DNA of 64,000 bases from Apirhabdus apintestini (lineage in GTDB: Bacteria; Pseudomonadota; Gammaproteobacteria; Enterobacterales; Enterobacteriaceae). Shown here one piece after another: positions 24,517 through 36,642 of this stretch. The position numbers were made by a program, and so were the translations under genes. The stretch covers positions 682,001-746,000 of the forward strand of contig CP138906.1 of NCBI GenBank assembly GCA_033977085.1, written 5' to 3'. Within the stretch, counting starts at the first letter, position 1. Every line of letters starts with the position of its first letter. The notes beneath the pieces were generated by a model that ran no database searches, was not told the DNA's origin, and saw only the letters and a list, made by a program, of their open reading frames with translations.

Positions 24517-24539
24517 GCCGGCCATGCGGTCGGCTTTTT
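24517..24539 (+). terminator. aceF: Terminator after aceF
   Basis: GCCGGCC (24517-24523) pairs with GGTCGGC (24528-24534), one G-U, around ATGC, followed by five T. It would end or attenuate pdhR-aceEF transcription before lpdA, whose own promoter must lie in the following roughly 360 bases. Confidence 0.75.
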
Positions 24540-24903
24540 CTGATAATCTCACGCGTTTTGTGAGGTTACTGGCGAACTATGAAATTCATATGCCGGTTAT
24601 TGTTTCAAAATTGTTAACGATTTTGTAAGATACGGGCGGATTGTACCCTACGCGCGGTGGTTTGAGGGCATTTGCCCCGCCAGATATTCCGGGCAATGCC
24701 GCTATCAGCGGTGAGCGTCAGTATGGCTGCGGTGTGATTCGCTGCAGGGCAGACGATCCGGCGGATAAGCGGGCGTTGACGATATATGCCGGTCAGCAGG
24801 CAGCCGGTTTTGCCATCTGAGCCAGCTTATGGCCAGAAACGCACAGCGTGGTTGGCTACCGGGAACCGGGTATAACCGTCGGATATAAATTACAGAGGTC
24901 ATG
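24540..24903. other. aceF-lpdA intergenic region
   Basis: About 360 bases with no gene I can support. It is expected to hold the separate lpdA promoter known in E. coli. I see no clear operator. Confidence 0.4.
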
Positions 24904-26324
24904 ATGAGTACTGAAATCAAAACTCAGGTCGTGGTACTTGGGGCAGGCCCGGCAGGATATTCCGCCGCCTTCCGTTGCGCGGACTTAGGTCTGGAAACCG
25001 TAATAGTAGAACGCTATAACACCCTCGGCGGGGTTTGTTTGAACGTCGGGTGTATCCCCTCTAAAGCGCTGCTTCACGTAGCAAAAGTTATCGAAGAAGC
25101 GAAAGCGCTGGCCGAACACGGTATTGTTTTTGGGGAACCTAAAACAGACATCACTAAAATCCGCACCTGGAAGAGAAAGTTATTACACAGCTTACCGGCG
25201 GGCTTTCCGGCATGGCGAAAGGCCGCAAGGTAAAAGTCGTTAACGGACTGGGGCAGTTTACCGGCGCCAATACGCTGGAAGTAGATGGCGAAAATGGGAA
25301 AACCGTTATTAACTTTGACAATGCTATTATCGCTGCCGGTTCTCGCCCAATTCAGCTTCCTTTTATTCCGCACGATGACCCGCGCGTATGGGATTCCACC
25401 GATGCTCTGGAACTGAAAGAAGTGCCTAAGCGCCTGCTGGTTATGGGCGGCGGCATCATCGGTCTGGAAATGGGTACCGTCTATCACGCGCTGGGTTCAG
25501 AAATTGACGTGGTTGAAATGTTCGACCAGGTGATCCCGGCGGCGGACAAAGATGTGGTGAAAGTGTTCACCAAACGCATCGATAAAAAATTCAACCTGAT
25601 GCTGGAAACCAAAGTCACCGCCGTTGAGGCGAAAGACGACGGTATCTACGTCTCGATGGAAGGTAAAAAGCGCCGGCTGAAGCGAAGCGCTACGATGCGG
25701 TGCTGGTGGCTATCGGGCGCGTGCCGAACGGGAAACTGCTGGATGCCGGTAAAGCGGGCGTGGAAGTCGATGACCGCGGTTTTATCCATGTCGACAAGCA
25801 AATGCGCACCAATGTGCCACACATTTTCGCCATCGGGGATATCGTTGGTCAGCCGATGCTGGCGCATAAAGGCGTGCATGAAGGCCACGTTGCCGCAGAA
25901 GTTATCGCCGGTATGAAACACTACTTCGATCCGAAAGTTATCCCGTCTATCGCCTATACCGAACCAGAAGTGGCGTGGGTAGGGTTAACTGAAAAAGAAG
26001 CGAAAGAGAAAGGTATCAGCTACGAAACGGCGACCTTCCCTGGGCGGCATCCGGGCGCGCTATTGCCTCCGACTGCGCGGACGGCATAACCAAGCTTATC
26101 TTTGAAAAAGAGAGCCATCGTATCATCGGCGGCGCGATTGTCGGCGTGAATGGCGGTGAGCTGCTGGGCGAGATCGGTCTGGCGATTGAAATGGGCTGTG
26201 ACGCGGAAGACATTGCGCTGACCATCCACGCTCACCCAACGCTGCACGAATCCGTTGGGCTGGCCGCCGAGATTTATGAAGGCAGCATCACCGATTTGCC
26301 GAATCCGAAGGCGAAAAGAAATAA
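24904..26324 (+). pseudogene. lpdA: Dihydrolipoamide dehydrogenase LpdA, four frameshifts
   Basis: LpdA is the FAD enzyme that reoxidises dihydrolipoamide in the pyruvate, 2-oxoglutarate and glycine-cleavage complexes. Visible motifs are the FAD site VVLGAGPAGYSAAFRCADLG, the redox disulphide GGVCLNVGCIPSKALL, the NAD site VMGGGIIGLEMGTVYHALG, the second FAD motif FAIGDIVGQPMLAHKG and the catalytic HAHPTLHES. Indels: A lost at 25171-25172, A lost at 25665-25669, C lost at a CCTGG site (26038-26041), and A lost at 26314-26317 which destroys the natural stop. Corrected length is 474 residues, exactly that of E. coli. ATG 24904 rather than 24901 is chosen because the family starts MSTEIK. Confidence 0.93.
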
Positions 26325-26362
26325 TCACTGCTTTGCCTTCAGGCACAGCGCAGTAATCCAAG

Positions 26363-26387
26363 CCGGGCGCGGGTCGCCCGGTTTTTT
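26363..26387 (+). terminator. lpdA: lpdA terminator
   Basis: CCGGGCG (26363-26369) pairs with CGCCCGG (26375-26381) around CGGGT and is followed by six T. As read, the frameshifted lpdA frame runs into this structure. Confidence 0.88.
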
Positions 26388-26638
26388 ATTGCTGATAAAA
26401 CGTCAGCTACCATAGAGACGAATTTTCGTCATCGTCCCCCTTTATTACCAGGTTATAACAGGTAATTCCCTGCTTTCATTGTGCCTATCTCACTGTCTTT
26501 GCAGAGCTTTTTTATCGCCTGTCTCGATATTTTTAGTAATTTTTCTGCCTGACACGCTGTAGTAGCATTCCTCAAAATCCTTACAATATCCAAATAATAA
26601 ATTAACATTAATGTGCATTTAGCGAGAGGAGCCAGGGG
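26388..26638 (+). promoter_or_regulatory. Promoter region of the amine-catabolic cluster (inferred)
   Basis: About 250 AT-rich bases between the lpdA terminator and the aldehyde dehydrogenase start must contain the promoter of the next three-gene cluster. AGAGGAGCC just before ATG 26639 is the ribosome binding site. No specific operator is recognised. Confidence 0.4.
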
Positions 26639-28152
26639 ATGTTGACGTTGAATGAGTGGAAACAGCGCGCTGCGGAGCAGTCGTTTTTAACCCACGCGTT
26701 TATCGGTGCGGAAAGATGTCACGCTGCTTCAGGGCAAACCTTCGCGGTGGTTAACCCGGCGACCAATGCGGTACTGACGGAGGTTGCTCAAAGCGGTGAG
26801 GCTGAAGTAGACCGCGCCGTCCGTGCGGCCCGACGCAGTTTTATACGCGGCGACTGGTCTTCTCAGCCGCCGGCGGCGCGTAAAGCGGTGCTTCAGCGCC
26901 TGGCCGGGCTTATCTTAACGCATCGGGATGAACTGGCGTTGCTGGATACGCTCAGCGTGGGAAAACCGATTACCGAAGCTTGCAGTGTTGATGTCCCCGG
27001 CTCGGCGCATATCTTTAACTGGTACGCCGAAAGCCTGGATAAGCTTTATGGCGAAGTCGCGCCGACCGCGCGCGATGCGATAGCGACCATTACCCGCAGT
27101 GCTCTGGGCGTGGTGGCGGCCATTGTACCGTGGAATTTCCCGCTGGAAATGGCGGTCTGGAAGCTGGCGCCTGCGCTGGCGGCGGGCAATAGCGTTATCC
27201 TTAAACCTGCGGAGCAGTCGCCGTTTTCTGCACTGCGGCTTGCGGAGCTGGCGCTGGAAGCCGGGATCCCCGAGGGCGTTTTCCACGTGTTGCCTGGCAC
27301 GGGCGAGGTTACGGGCAAAGCGCTGGGGCTACACCCGGATATTGACTGCCTGGCTTTCACCGGCTCGACGCAGGTGGGTAAATACTTAATGCAGTACGCC
27401 GGGCAGTCCAATCTGAAACAGGTATGGCTGGAGTGCGGAGGCAAAAGCCCAAATCTTATTTTCGCCGACGCGCACAGCCTGGCGCAGGCTGCAGAATACG
27501 CCGCCCGCGCCATTTTTTATAATCAGGGAGAAGTCTGTTCCGCTAACTCCCGGCTGCTGGTGGAGCGCTCGGTTCATGATGAATTTATTGCGCTTCTCAC
27601 TGAACAAACCCGGCGCTGGCAGCCGGGCGACCCTCTCGATCCGCAAACGCGCAGCGGGGCAATGGTTAGCGCCCGCCAAACCCGGCGTGTGATGGAGTTT
27701 ATCAATGGCGCACGCCAGCAGGGCGCTCATCTGGTCTGCGGCGGCGAGCAGGTCAGTATCAACGGCGTGGCGAATTACATTCAACCGACGATTTTTACCG
27801 GCGTGACGCTGGATATGACGCTGGCGCGCGAAGAGGCGTTTGGCCCGGTACTGGCGGTATTGCCTTTTGATTCCGAGCAGCAGGCCATCACCATGGCGAA
27901 TGATTCCCATTATGGGCTTGCCGCATCCGTGTGGAGCGGAGATTTAAATCGGGCGCATCGAGTGGCTCGGGCGCTGGATGTCGGCACCGTTTCGGTAAAT
28001 ACCGTGGATGCGCTGGACGTTTGCACACCTTTTGGCGGCGGTAAGCAGTCAGGATTCGGCCGCGATCTTTCGCTGCACGCCTTTGATAAATACACCCAGC
28101 TTAAAACCACCGGATCCAGCTGCACTCTGCCGCTGGGGTGGATTCTCTGTAA
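26639..28152 (+). pseudogene. PuuC/KauB-type aldehyde dehydrogenase, one frameshift near the end
   Basis: NAD(P)-dependent aldehyde dehydrogenase resembling E. coli PuuC (gamma-glutamyl-gamma-aminobutyraldehyde dehydrogenase) and Pseudomonas KauB. Motifs in order: PWNFPLEMAVWKLAPALAAG and NSVILKPAEQSP (cofactor), LAFTGSTQVGKY, LECGGKSPNLIF (general-base Glu) and NQGEVCSANSRLL (catalytic Cys, about residue 302). A T is missing from a CCTGG site at 28111. Restored, the protein ends TTWIQLHSAAGVDSL after about 504 residues; as read it continues to 599 residues in the frame of nothing known. With the next two genes it suggests oxidation of aminoaldehydes from polyamines; the substrate is inferred. 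Confidence 0.88.
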
Positions 28153-28175
28153 ACTCATCGTGAGAGGATTTAGCC

Positions 28176-29641
28176 ATGCGGATACAAAAGAACGCGTTGC
28201 CCACGGAGAATATCACCCCAGGTCCGGCCTCGAAACGCCTGGGGCTGCTGTCGCTGCTCTCCGTCTCCGTGGGGCTAGTCGTGTCCCAGGGCGTCATGGT
28301 AATGATGCTCCACGGCGTCGGAATGGCAGGGTTCAGTTTTATTGCGCCCCTTGCGCTGGCGCTGTTGCTTGCGCTGACGTATGCCTGGTCATTTTCCGAA
28401 CTGGCGCTGATGATCCCGCGAGCCGGGAGCCTGTGTAGCTACACCGAGGTGGCTTTGGGGCATTTCCCTGCCATTGTCGCGACCTTTTCCGGTTATATCG
28501 TCGTGGCGATGTTTGCGCTATCGGCTGAAATTTTATTGCTCGACCAGGTGGTTGGGCACCTCTTCCCGTCACTGCCGCTGCCTCCGATGAGTATTGGGGG
28601 CGGTATTCTGCTGCTATTTACGCTACTTAATCTGCTCAATATCGATATTTTCGCCCGCCTGCAGTTTGTGTTAGCGGCGGTAATGGTGATTACGCTACTG
28701 GCGCTTGGCGTATGTGCCATCGGCAGCGAACATGCCGCGCCGATAAGCAGCCTGATGAGCGAAGAAAATAGGGCGCCGCTGGGCTGGGGCGTGGTAGCAC
28801 TGGTGGCGGCGGGTATTTGGGGGTTTGTCGGCGCGGAATTTGTCTGCCCGCTGGTGGAGCAAACCCGCCGCCCGGAGCGCAATATCCCGCGCTCCATGAC
28901 CATTGGCCTGTGCGTGATTTTTGTCACCGCGGTGCTTTATAGCCTTGGCGCGCTGCTGATAGTACCGCGCGATGAACTCATGAATAACTCGCTGCCGCAT
29001 TACTTATTGGCGACGCACGTATTTGGGCACGCCGGTAAAATTTTGCTACTGATGGCGGCCACTACGGCCACGTGCAGCACCCTGAATTCATCGCTGGCGA
29101 CCATATCGCGCATGTTGAGCGGCATGGCGGTGAATGGGCAGGCTTTTGGCTGCTTTAAAAACACAGCGCGCGGACCGGGGCACCCTGGGTCGCCGTACTT
29201 TTTGTGGCAGCGATTACCGGATTGCCAATGTTACTCATGACCGCCGATTCCGTGAGCATTCTGCTTCTCGCCGCCGCCTTGTGCTGGCTGCTGGCCTATA
29301 TCGTCGCGCACGTGGACGTCATCGTCCTGCGCCGCCGCTATCCCAATATGGAACGCCCTTTCCGCACGCCGTTTTACCCCCTGCCTCAGATTTTAGGGAT
29401 TGCCGGCATGCTGTACGCGATGTGGATGGCGTCTCCGTCTCCCGATATGACCATCGAGATTTTCGGTTTTGCCGGCGGCGTTCTGGCGCTGGTGGCGATT
29501 ATTGCCGCGCTGTGGATAGTTTTCGTCATGCGCAAACCGTTATTTGTCCCCGAGCCTATTGAACAGGCTCTGTACCCCACGCCATTGCCTGCGCCGGAGG
29601 CCACCGCGCAGCGTCCAAAACGTGAGAAACCCGCGTATTAA
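28176..29641 (+). pseudogene. APC-superfamily amino acid or amine permease, frameshifted
   Basis: A polytopic permease with at least ten hydrophobic segments. The N-terminal 320 residues (from LGLLSLLSVSVGLVVSQGVM to TATCSTLNSSLATISRMLSG) and the C-terminal 140 residues (GLPMLLMTADSVSILLLAAA to KREKPAY) lie in different frames. At least two indels between 29150 and 29190 separate them, one in a C-run next to TGG at 29186. It lies 23 bases after the aldehyde dehydrogenase and 15 before the aminotransferase, so the three are one operon. PuuP-like putrescine uptake is plausible but unproven. Confidence 0.82.
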
Positions 29642-29656
29642 ACTCAGGAGAATCAC

Positions 29657-31035
29657 ATGACCACGCAAACCAACAGCAAATACAGTACTCAGGAATGGCA
29701 GGCAATGGATGCCGCGCATCACATCCACGCCTTTGTCGACCAGAAGAAACTCAATGAGGAAGGTCCACGGGTTATTACGGCAGGAAAGCGGCTCTATCTG
29801 TGGGACAGCGATGGCAACAAGTATCTGGACGGTATGTCCGGGCTGTGGTGCACCCAGTTAGGCTATGGGCGCGAAGATCTTATCGCCGCTGCGACGCAGC
29901 AAATGGAAAAGCTTACCTATTACAATATGTTTTTCCATACCACGCACCCGTCGGTGGTTGAGCTATCTGAGTTATTGTTCAGTCTGCTGCCTAAACACTA
30001 CAGCCACGTGCTGTATACCAACTCGGGCTCGGAAGCGAACGAGGCGCTAATACGCACCGTGCGCCGCTACTGGCAAGTGGTCGGTAAACCTACGAAACGC
30101 ATCATGATTGGGCGCTGGAACGGCTATCACGGCTCTACGCTTGCCAGTACCGCCATGGGCGGCATGAAGTTTATGCACGAAATGGGCGGGATGCTGCCGG
30201 AAATCGCGCATATTGATGAACCTTACTGGTATGCGCACGGTGCTGATATGACGCCGGAAGCCTTTGGGCTTCACTGCGCCCGACAGCTGGAAGACAAAAT
30301 TCTGGAGCTGGGCAGCGAGAATGTCGCTGCATTTGTTGCTGAGCCGTTCCAGGGGCGGGCGGCATGATTTTCCCGCCGGAAAGCTACTGGCCGGAAATCC
30401 AGCGAATCTGCCGTCAGTATGACGTTCTACTGTGCGCCGATGAGGTTATCGGCGGCTTTGGTCGCACCGGCGAATGGTTCGCGCACCAGTATTTTGGCTT
30501 TGAGCCGGATACGTTATCTATCGCGAAAGGGCTGACATCGGGCTACATTCCAATGGGCGGGCTAGTGTTATCAAAGCGGATGTCAGACGCGCTGGTTGGG
30601 CAAGGGGGCGTATTTGCTCACGGGCTGACCTATGCGGGGCATCCGGTAGCTGCGGCCGTCGCCATCGCCAATATCAAGGCGCTGCGCGATGAGAAAATCG
30701 TTGAGCGCGTAAAACAGGACACGGGGCTTTATTTGCAGGAATGTCTGCGTGAAATTTTCACCGGGCATCCGCTGGTGGGCGAAATTCAGGGCGCGGGCAT
30801 GGTCGCGGCGCTGCAACTGGCAGAAGATAAAGCAGCGCGCAAACGCTTTAAGAATGAGGATGAAATTAGCTGGCGCTGTCGCAGCTATGGATTTGAAGAG
30901 GGCGTGATTATCCGTTCGACGCAGGGCCGAATGATCATGGCGCCAGCGCTGATAGCGACGCGCAGTGAAATCGACGAGTTACTGGAAAAAACGCGCCGGG
31001 CGATGGATCGAACCGCGCAGTCGCTGGGACTTTGA
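29657..31035 (+). pseudogene. Class III aminotransferase, SpuC-like, one frameshift
   Basis: PLP-dependent fold-type I aminotransferase of the omega-amine:pyruvate (SpuC, putrescine-pyruvate) group. It has YTNSGSEANEALIRTVRRYW, the RWNGYHGSTLA segment, LLCADEVIGGFGRTG (PLP-ring Asp) and LSIAKGLTSGYIPMGG (Schiff-base Lys). One G is missing next to a CCAGG site at 30351-30355; the start of the next frame at 30364 is simply the continuation. Corrected, the protein is about 459 residues with no stop. Together with the aldehyde dehydrogenase and permease it would import an amine, transaminate it and oxidise the resulting aldehyde. Confidence 0.88.
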
Positions 31036-31301
31036 CAGCACTGCTCTTTTTCCACACTAAATAAATCTCGCGCGGCCAGGCCGTATGCGCTGCCGCGCTT
31101 TCCCGAACCACCGCTCTTCGTCTCACTTATCCCTACCTCTCATTTTTTGTTGCTTAATTGTAAACGTATTAACATATTCATCAATTCCTGCTATGCTGCC
31201 CGACGCGGTACCGGGCTTTTACCCTACAAGACTGCTGTCTCACTGGAGAGTGAAGAAATTCGCCTGGCGCCGTTCTGATAATGAGAACGAGGAGAACCGT
31301 C

Positions 31302-33890
31302 GTGCTAGAAGAATACCGCAAACAGTCGGCATCCCGTGCCGCCGAAGGGGTGATTGCAAAGCTCTCTGGACGCCGGCCAAATGGCCGCCTTAATTGAGCT
31401 ACTGAAGAATCCACCCGCGGGCGAAGATGCTTTTTACTGGATCTGCTGGCGAATCGTGTGCCGCCCGGCGTTGACGAAGCCGCCTATGTGAAAGCCGGTT
31501 TTTAGCTGCGGTAGCCAAAGGTGAAACGGTCTCCCGCTGATTACCCCGGAAATGGCGATAGAACTGCTGGGCACAATGCAGGGGGATATAATATTCACCC
31601 GCTGATTGAAGCGCTGGATGATGAAGCGTTAGCGCCTGCGGCAGCGCAGGCGTTATCGCATACGCTGCTGATGTTTGACAGCTTTTATGATGTTGAAGAG
31701 AAAGCAAAAGCCGGTAACGCCTATGCGCAGCAGGTTATGCGCTCCTGGGCCGATGCCGAGTGGTTTCTTTCGCGCCCCACGGTGGCTGAAAAATTACCGT
31801 TACCGTGTTTAAAGTCAGCGGCGAGACGAACACTGACGACCTTTCCCCGGCGCCGGACGCCTGGTCGCGCCCGGATATCCCACTGCATGCGCTGGCAATG
31901 TTAAAAACCCGCGCGAAGGCATTGAGCCTGATAGCCCCGGCGCGGTCGGCCCAATTAAACAAATCGAAGCGCTCAGCGCTAAAGGTTTCCCGCTGGCCTA
32001 CGTTGGCGACGTTGTGGGTACCGGATCCTCGCGTAAATCCGCCACCAACTCAGTGCTATGGTTCATGGGCGATGACATTCCGCATGTTCCCAATAAGCGC
32101 GGCGGCGGCGTGGTGCTGGGCGGTAAAATCGCGCCTATCTTCTTCAATACGATGGAAGATGCCGGCGCGCTGCCAATTGAAGTTGACGTAAGTAGCCTGA
32201 ATATGGGAGATGTCATCGACATCTATCCGTATCTGGGCGAAGTTCGCAGCCATGAATCCGGTGAACTGCTGGCGACTTTCGAATTAAAAACCGACGTGTT
32301 ACTGGATGAAGTGCGCGCCGGCGGGCGTATTCCCTGATTGTCGGGCGCGGGTTAACCGCAAAGCGCGTGAATCGCTGGCGCTTGAACCCAGCGAGGTTTT
32401 CCGGCGTGCGAAAGACATCGCCCAAAGCGATAAAGGATTTTCTCTGGCACAGAAAATGGTTGGCCGCGCCTGCGGCGTAGAGGGCATTCGCCCCGGCCAG
32501 TACTGCGAGCCGAAGATGACCTCGGTAGGATCGCAGGATACTACCGGCCCAATGACGCGCGATGAACTAAAAGATTTGGCCTGCCTGGGATTTTCCGCAG
32601 ACCTGGTCATGCAGTCGTTTTGTCATACGGCGGCCTATCCGAAACCGGTTGATGTACAAACTCACCATAGCCTGCCTGATTTCATTATGAATCGCGGCGG
32701 CGTATCGCTGCGCCCCGGCGATGGCATTATTCACTCGTGGCTTAACCGAATGCTGCTCCCGGATACCGTTGGCACCGGCGGCGATTCCCATACGCGTTTC
32801 CCAATCGGTATCTCTTTCCCCGCCGGGTCCGGGCTGGTGGCCTTTGCCGCAGCGACCGGGGTAATGCCGCTGGATATGCCGGAATCGGTACTGGTGCGCT
32901 TCAAGGGCGAGCGCCAGCCGGGATCACGCTGCGCGATTTGGTGCATGCGGTTCCTTACTATGCTATTCAGCAGGGGCTACTGACCGTTGAGAAAAAGGGA
33001 AAAAGAACATTTTCTCAGGGCGTATTCTGGAAATCGAAGGCCTGCCGGACCTGAAAGTGGAGCAGGCGTTTGAACTGGCGGATGCCTCCGCCGAGCGCTC
33101 GGCCGCGGGATGCACCATCAAGCTTGATAAAGCGCCGATTATTGAGTACCTCGAGCCCAACGTTGTGCTGTTGAAATGGATGATCGCTGAAGGCTATGGT
33201 GACAGGCGCACGCTGGAGCGCCGCGTTGAAGCGATGGAAAAATGGCTGGCCGATCCGCAATTGCTGGAAGCGGACGCTGACGCAGAATATGCGGCCGTCA
33301 TCGAAATCGATCTGGCGCAAATTCGTGAACCTATCATTTGTGCACCGAACGACCCGGACGACGCCAGGCTGCTGTCGGATGTGCAGGGAGATAGTATCGA
33401 TGAGGTATTTATTGGCTCCTGTATGACCAATATTGGTCACTTCCGCGCTGCGGGCAAACTGCTGGACAGCCATAAAGGCCAGTTGCCGACGCGCCTGTGG
33501 GTAGCGCCGCCAACCCGAATGGACGCAGCGCAGCTAACGGAAGAGGGGTATTACAGCGTCTTCGGCAAAAGCGGTGCGCGTATTGAAATCCCCGGTTGTT
33601 CGCTGTGTATGGGCAACCAGGCGCGGGTCGCCGATGGTGCTACCGTGGTGTCGACCTCGACCCGTAACTTCCCAAATCGCCTTGGAAACGGTGCGAATGT
33701 GTATCTGGCTTCCGCAGAGCTTGCGGCCGTATCCGCCCTATTAGGCAAGCTGCCCACGCCGGATGAGTATCAGCGCTTTATGGCGCAGGTGGACGATACT
33801 GCGACCGACACGTACCGCTACCTGAATTTTGACCAGCTTGGCGAGTATACGGAAAAGGCCGATGAGGTCATTTTCCAGACCGCCGTCTAA
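31302..33890 (+). pseudogene. acnB: Aconitate hydratase B, about eleven frameshifts
   Basis: AcnB is the main TCA-cycle aconitase, an iron-sulphur enzyme. Fragments cover the whole protein from VLEEYRKQSASRAAEG (GTG start at 31302, after GGAG) to DEVIFQTAV. The [4Fe-4S] region with EIPGCSLCMGNQARVADG and the GSCMTNIGHFRAAGKLL cysteine are both present. I count ten one-base losses and one gain (the gain beside AGCT at 31360), many in A, T, C or G runs. Correcting all gives exactly 865 residues, the E. coli length, with no nonsense codon. This is the most disrupted gene of the window, one lesion per about 235 bases. Confidence 0.92.
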
Positions 33891-33913
33891 TTCGATACCG
33901 GGCGAAATACTCA

Positions 33914-33938
33914 GGCCAGCCTTGCGCTGGCCTTTTTT
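33914..33938 (+). terminator. acnB: acnB terminator
   Basis: GGCCAGC (33914-33920) pairs perfectly with GCTGGCC (33926-33932) around CTTGC and is followed by six T. Confidence 0.9.
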
Positions 33939-34447
33939 ATTGTCAGCTGAAAACCATGTCCTGTGGGCGTAGTCATCAACAGGTTTTGGCTCTGCCTTAT
34001 TGTTTTGGGATTTAAATCTCACAAGACTGGCAGAGACTTTTTTAGGAATTTGGTATGCCCCACTGGGACATCAAGCAATGCCGCCTTCTATGAAGGCGGA
34101 TTTTTATTGTCGGTTTTTGCCATTTTTGCGGCGGCGGACATCAGTGGCTTTGACTCAATTCGTTGACGTTGCTTAAAGGAGAACGGTGTTCTTTAGGGGT
34201 TTTTAGTGCATTTCCAGAGCGAAATCATACTACTTTTTACTTATGACGAGTTTTTATTGCTAACTAAAAAGTTCTTCTGTGGATACGGTTATCGGCAGCG
34301 CGGGTTTTACCTGCCGCTGTTTTATCTCTCAGCTAAAAAGAAAGCCTGCGAAATAAAGCGAAAAAACTGCGGGGTATTTTCAGAAAATGATATCTCAGTT
34401 CTAAAAGCGCTTTTCCTGCGTGAAAAACATATTATCTTCATAGCATT
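33939..34447. other. acnB-prepilin peptidase spacer
   Basis: About 500 AT-rich bases without a supportable gene. It contains a second strong terminator (34081-34104) that does not follow any recognisable gene, suggesting that something small was or is transcribed between the two terminators. An 81-codon frame at 34206-34451 has no recognisable homologue. Confidence 0.4.
34081..34104 (+). terminator. Orphan terminator hairpin
   Basis: CCGCCTTC (34081-34088) pairs perfectly with GAAGGCGG (34092-34099) around TAT, followed by ATTTTT. It lies 190 bases after the acnB stop and already behind the acnB terminator, with no recognised upstream gene. Confidence 0.75.
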
Positions 34448-35211
34448 GTGATGCCATGGATGGGAAAACAGATGCCGTTGATTCTGGCGATGCTTCTCGG
34501 TGCGATTGCCGGTAGCGTATGTAACATGCTGATTTGGCGCCTGCCGAGGATGCTGGCGGGCGGGACGAGTCTCTCTTTATTCTCGCCACCATCTCACTGT
34601 CCTCACTGCAAAAGCCCGCTAAAAGCGCGGCACAATCTGCCTGTTATTGGATGGCTGTGGCTGAAGGGGCGCTGTGCCTATTGCCGATACGCAATTGGTG
34701 TGCAATATCTGGTTGTCGAGATTTTACTGTCGCTGCTGTTTCTCGCAATAGCCTATAAATGGGGCCAATCGCCAGTTGCCGCTATCAATAGCGTGATGGT
34801 AACCGCACTGGTTGCGCTATTTGTTATTGACATGCAAACCATGCTGTTGCCCGATCGCCTGACGCTGAGCGTGGTCATTTTGGCATTTGGTCTATCGACG
34901 CTACCCGAATGGAAAGTCAGCGATATTCAGGCCTGCTTTGGTGCAGGCGTCGGCTTTCTTCTTCCCTGGCTTATCAATCGGCTTTTTTCGCTATTCGAAA
35001 AACCGAAGGATTAGGCATGGGGGACATGAAGCTCTTTGCCGGCGCTGGCGCCTGGTTTGGGCCGGAGACGCTATTGTATATTATGGCGATTGCATCGGGG
35101 CTGGCTCTGTGCGCGTCATTGCGATTCAGGAAAGAAATGCGCCATCAGCCGCAGCCATTCGGGCCGTGGATTGTTTCGGCTATGCTGGGTTGGTTATTGA
35201 TAGTGGCGTGA
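34448..35211 (+). pseudogene. Type IV prepilin peptidase (PilD/GspO family), one frameshift
   Basis: Aspartyl leader peptidase and N-methyltransferase that would process PpdD-type prepilins. The N terminus has the CPHC...CAYC cytoplasmic zinc site; the two catalytic aspartates are in VIDMQTMLLPDRLT and GLGMGDMKLFAGAGAWFG. Seven or eight hydrophobic segments follow. A one-base loss in the A-run at 34998-35002 separates the halves; corrected length is about 254 residues. The start could be GTG 34448 or ATG 34451/34460, and no clear Shine-Dalgarno decides it. Unlike short HofD it keeps the cysteine domain. It is 23 kb from hofBC-ppdD. Confidence 0.87.
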
Positions 35212-35621
35212 GATCAACGGGATATTGTGAACTGACTGTGGGCGAAAAGACTATTCAGTCATACTGTGTATGGCTGTGCTGTATGTTTCATCTCCAGAAT
35301 GCAGCCGCGCCGGTTAAGCGGATATTTTGATGTAAAATGAGCATAATCGCCGCAGGATGCCTGCGTCTGAGAAATATATCGTTATAAAGAGTAGAGGCGA
35401 GCCTGAATTATGGATTATGAATTTTTACGTGATGTGACGGGGGCGGTAAAAGTCCGGATGTCAATGGGCCATGAAGCTCTTGGGCACTGGTTTAACGAGG
35501 AGGTAAAAGGCTCTCTTTCCCTTCTTAACACCGTAGTGTTACCAACGGTGCAAAACTGATCCACCCCAGCGGTTGAAAACTGATCCAGGGTTAATCTGCT
35601 CCTCTGAATACAGGGGAGCTT

Positions 35622-36638
<1,017 letters not shown>

Positions 36639-36642
<4 letters not shown>

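Noticed and set aside
24705..24920. 71-codon frame on the minus strand upstream of lpdA
   Set aside because: It overlaps the lpdA start antisense and has no homology; a chance frame.
26639..28438. 599-residue aldehyde dehydrogenase with a novel C-terminal domain
   Set aside because: The extra 95 residues arise from a lost T at a CCTGG site and read the permease gene in a wrong frame.
34206..34451. 81-codon frame before the prepilin peptidase
   Set aside because: AT-biased composition, no homology recognised, no ribosome site; more likely noncoding spacer.
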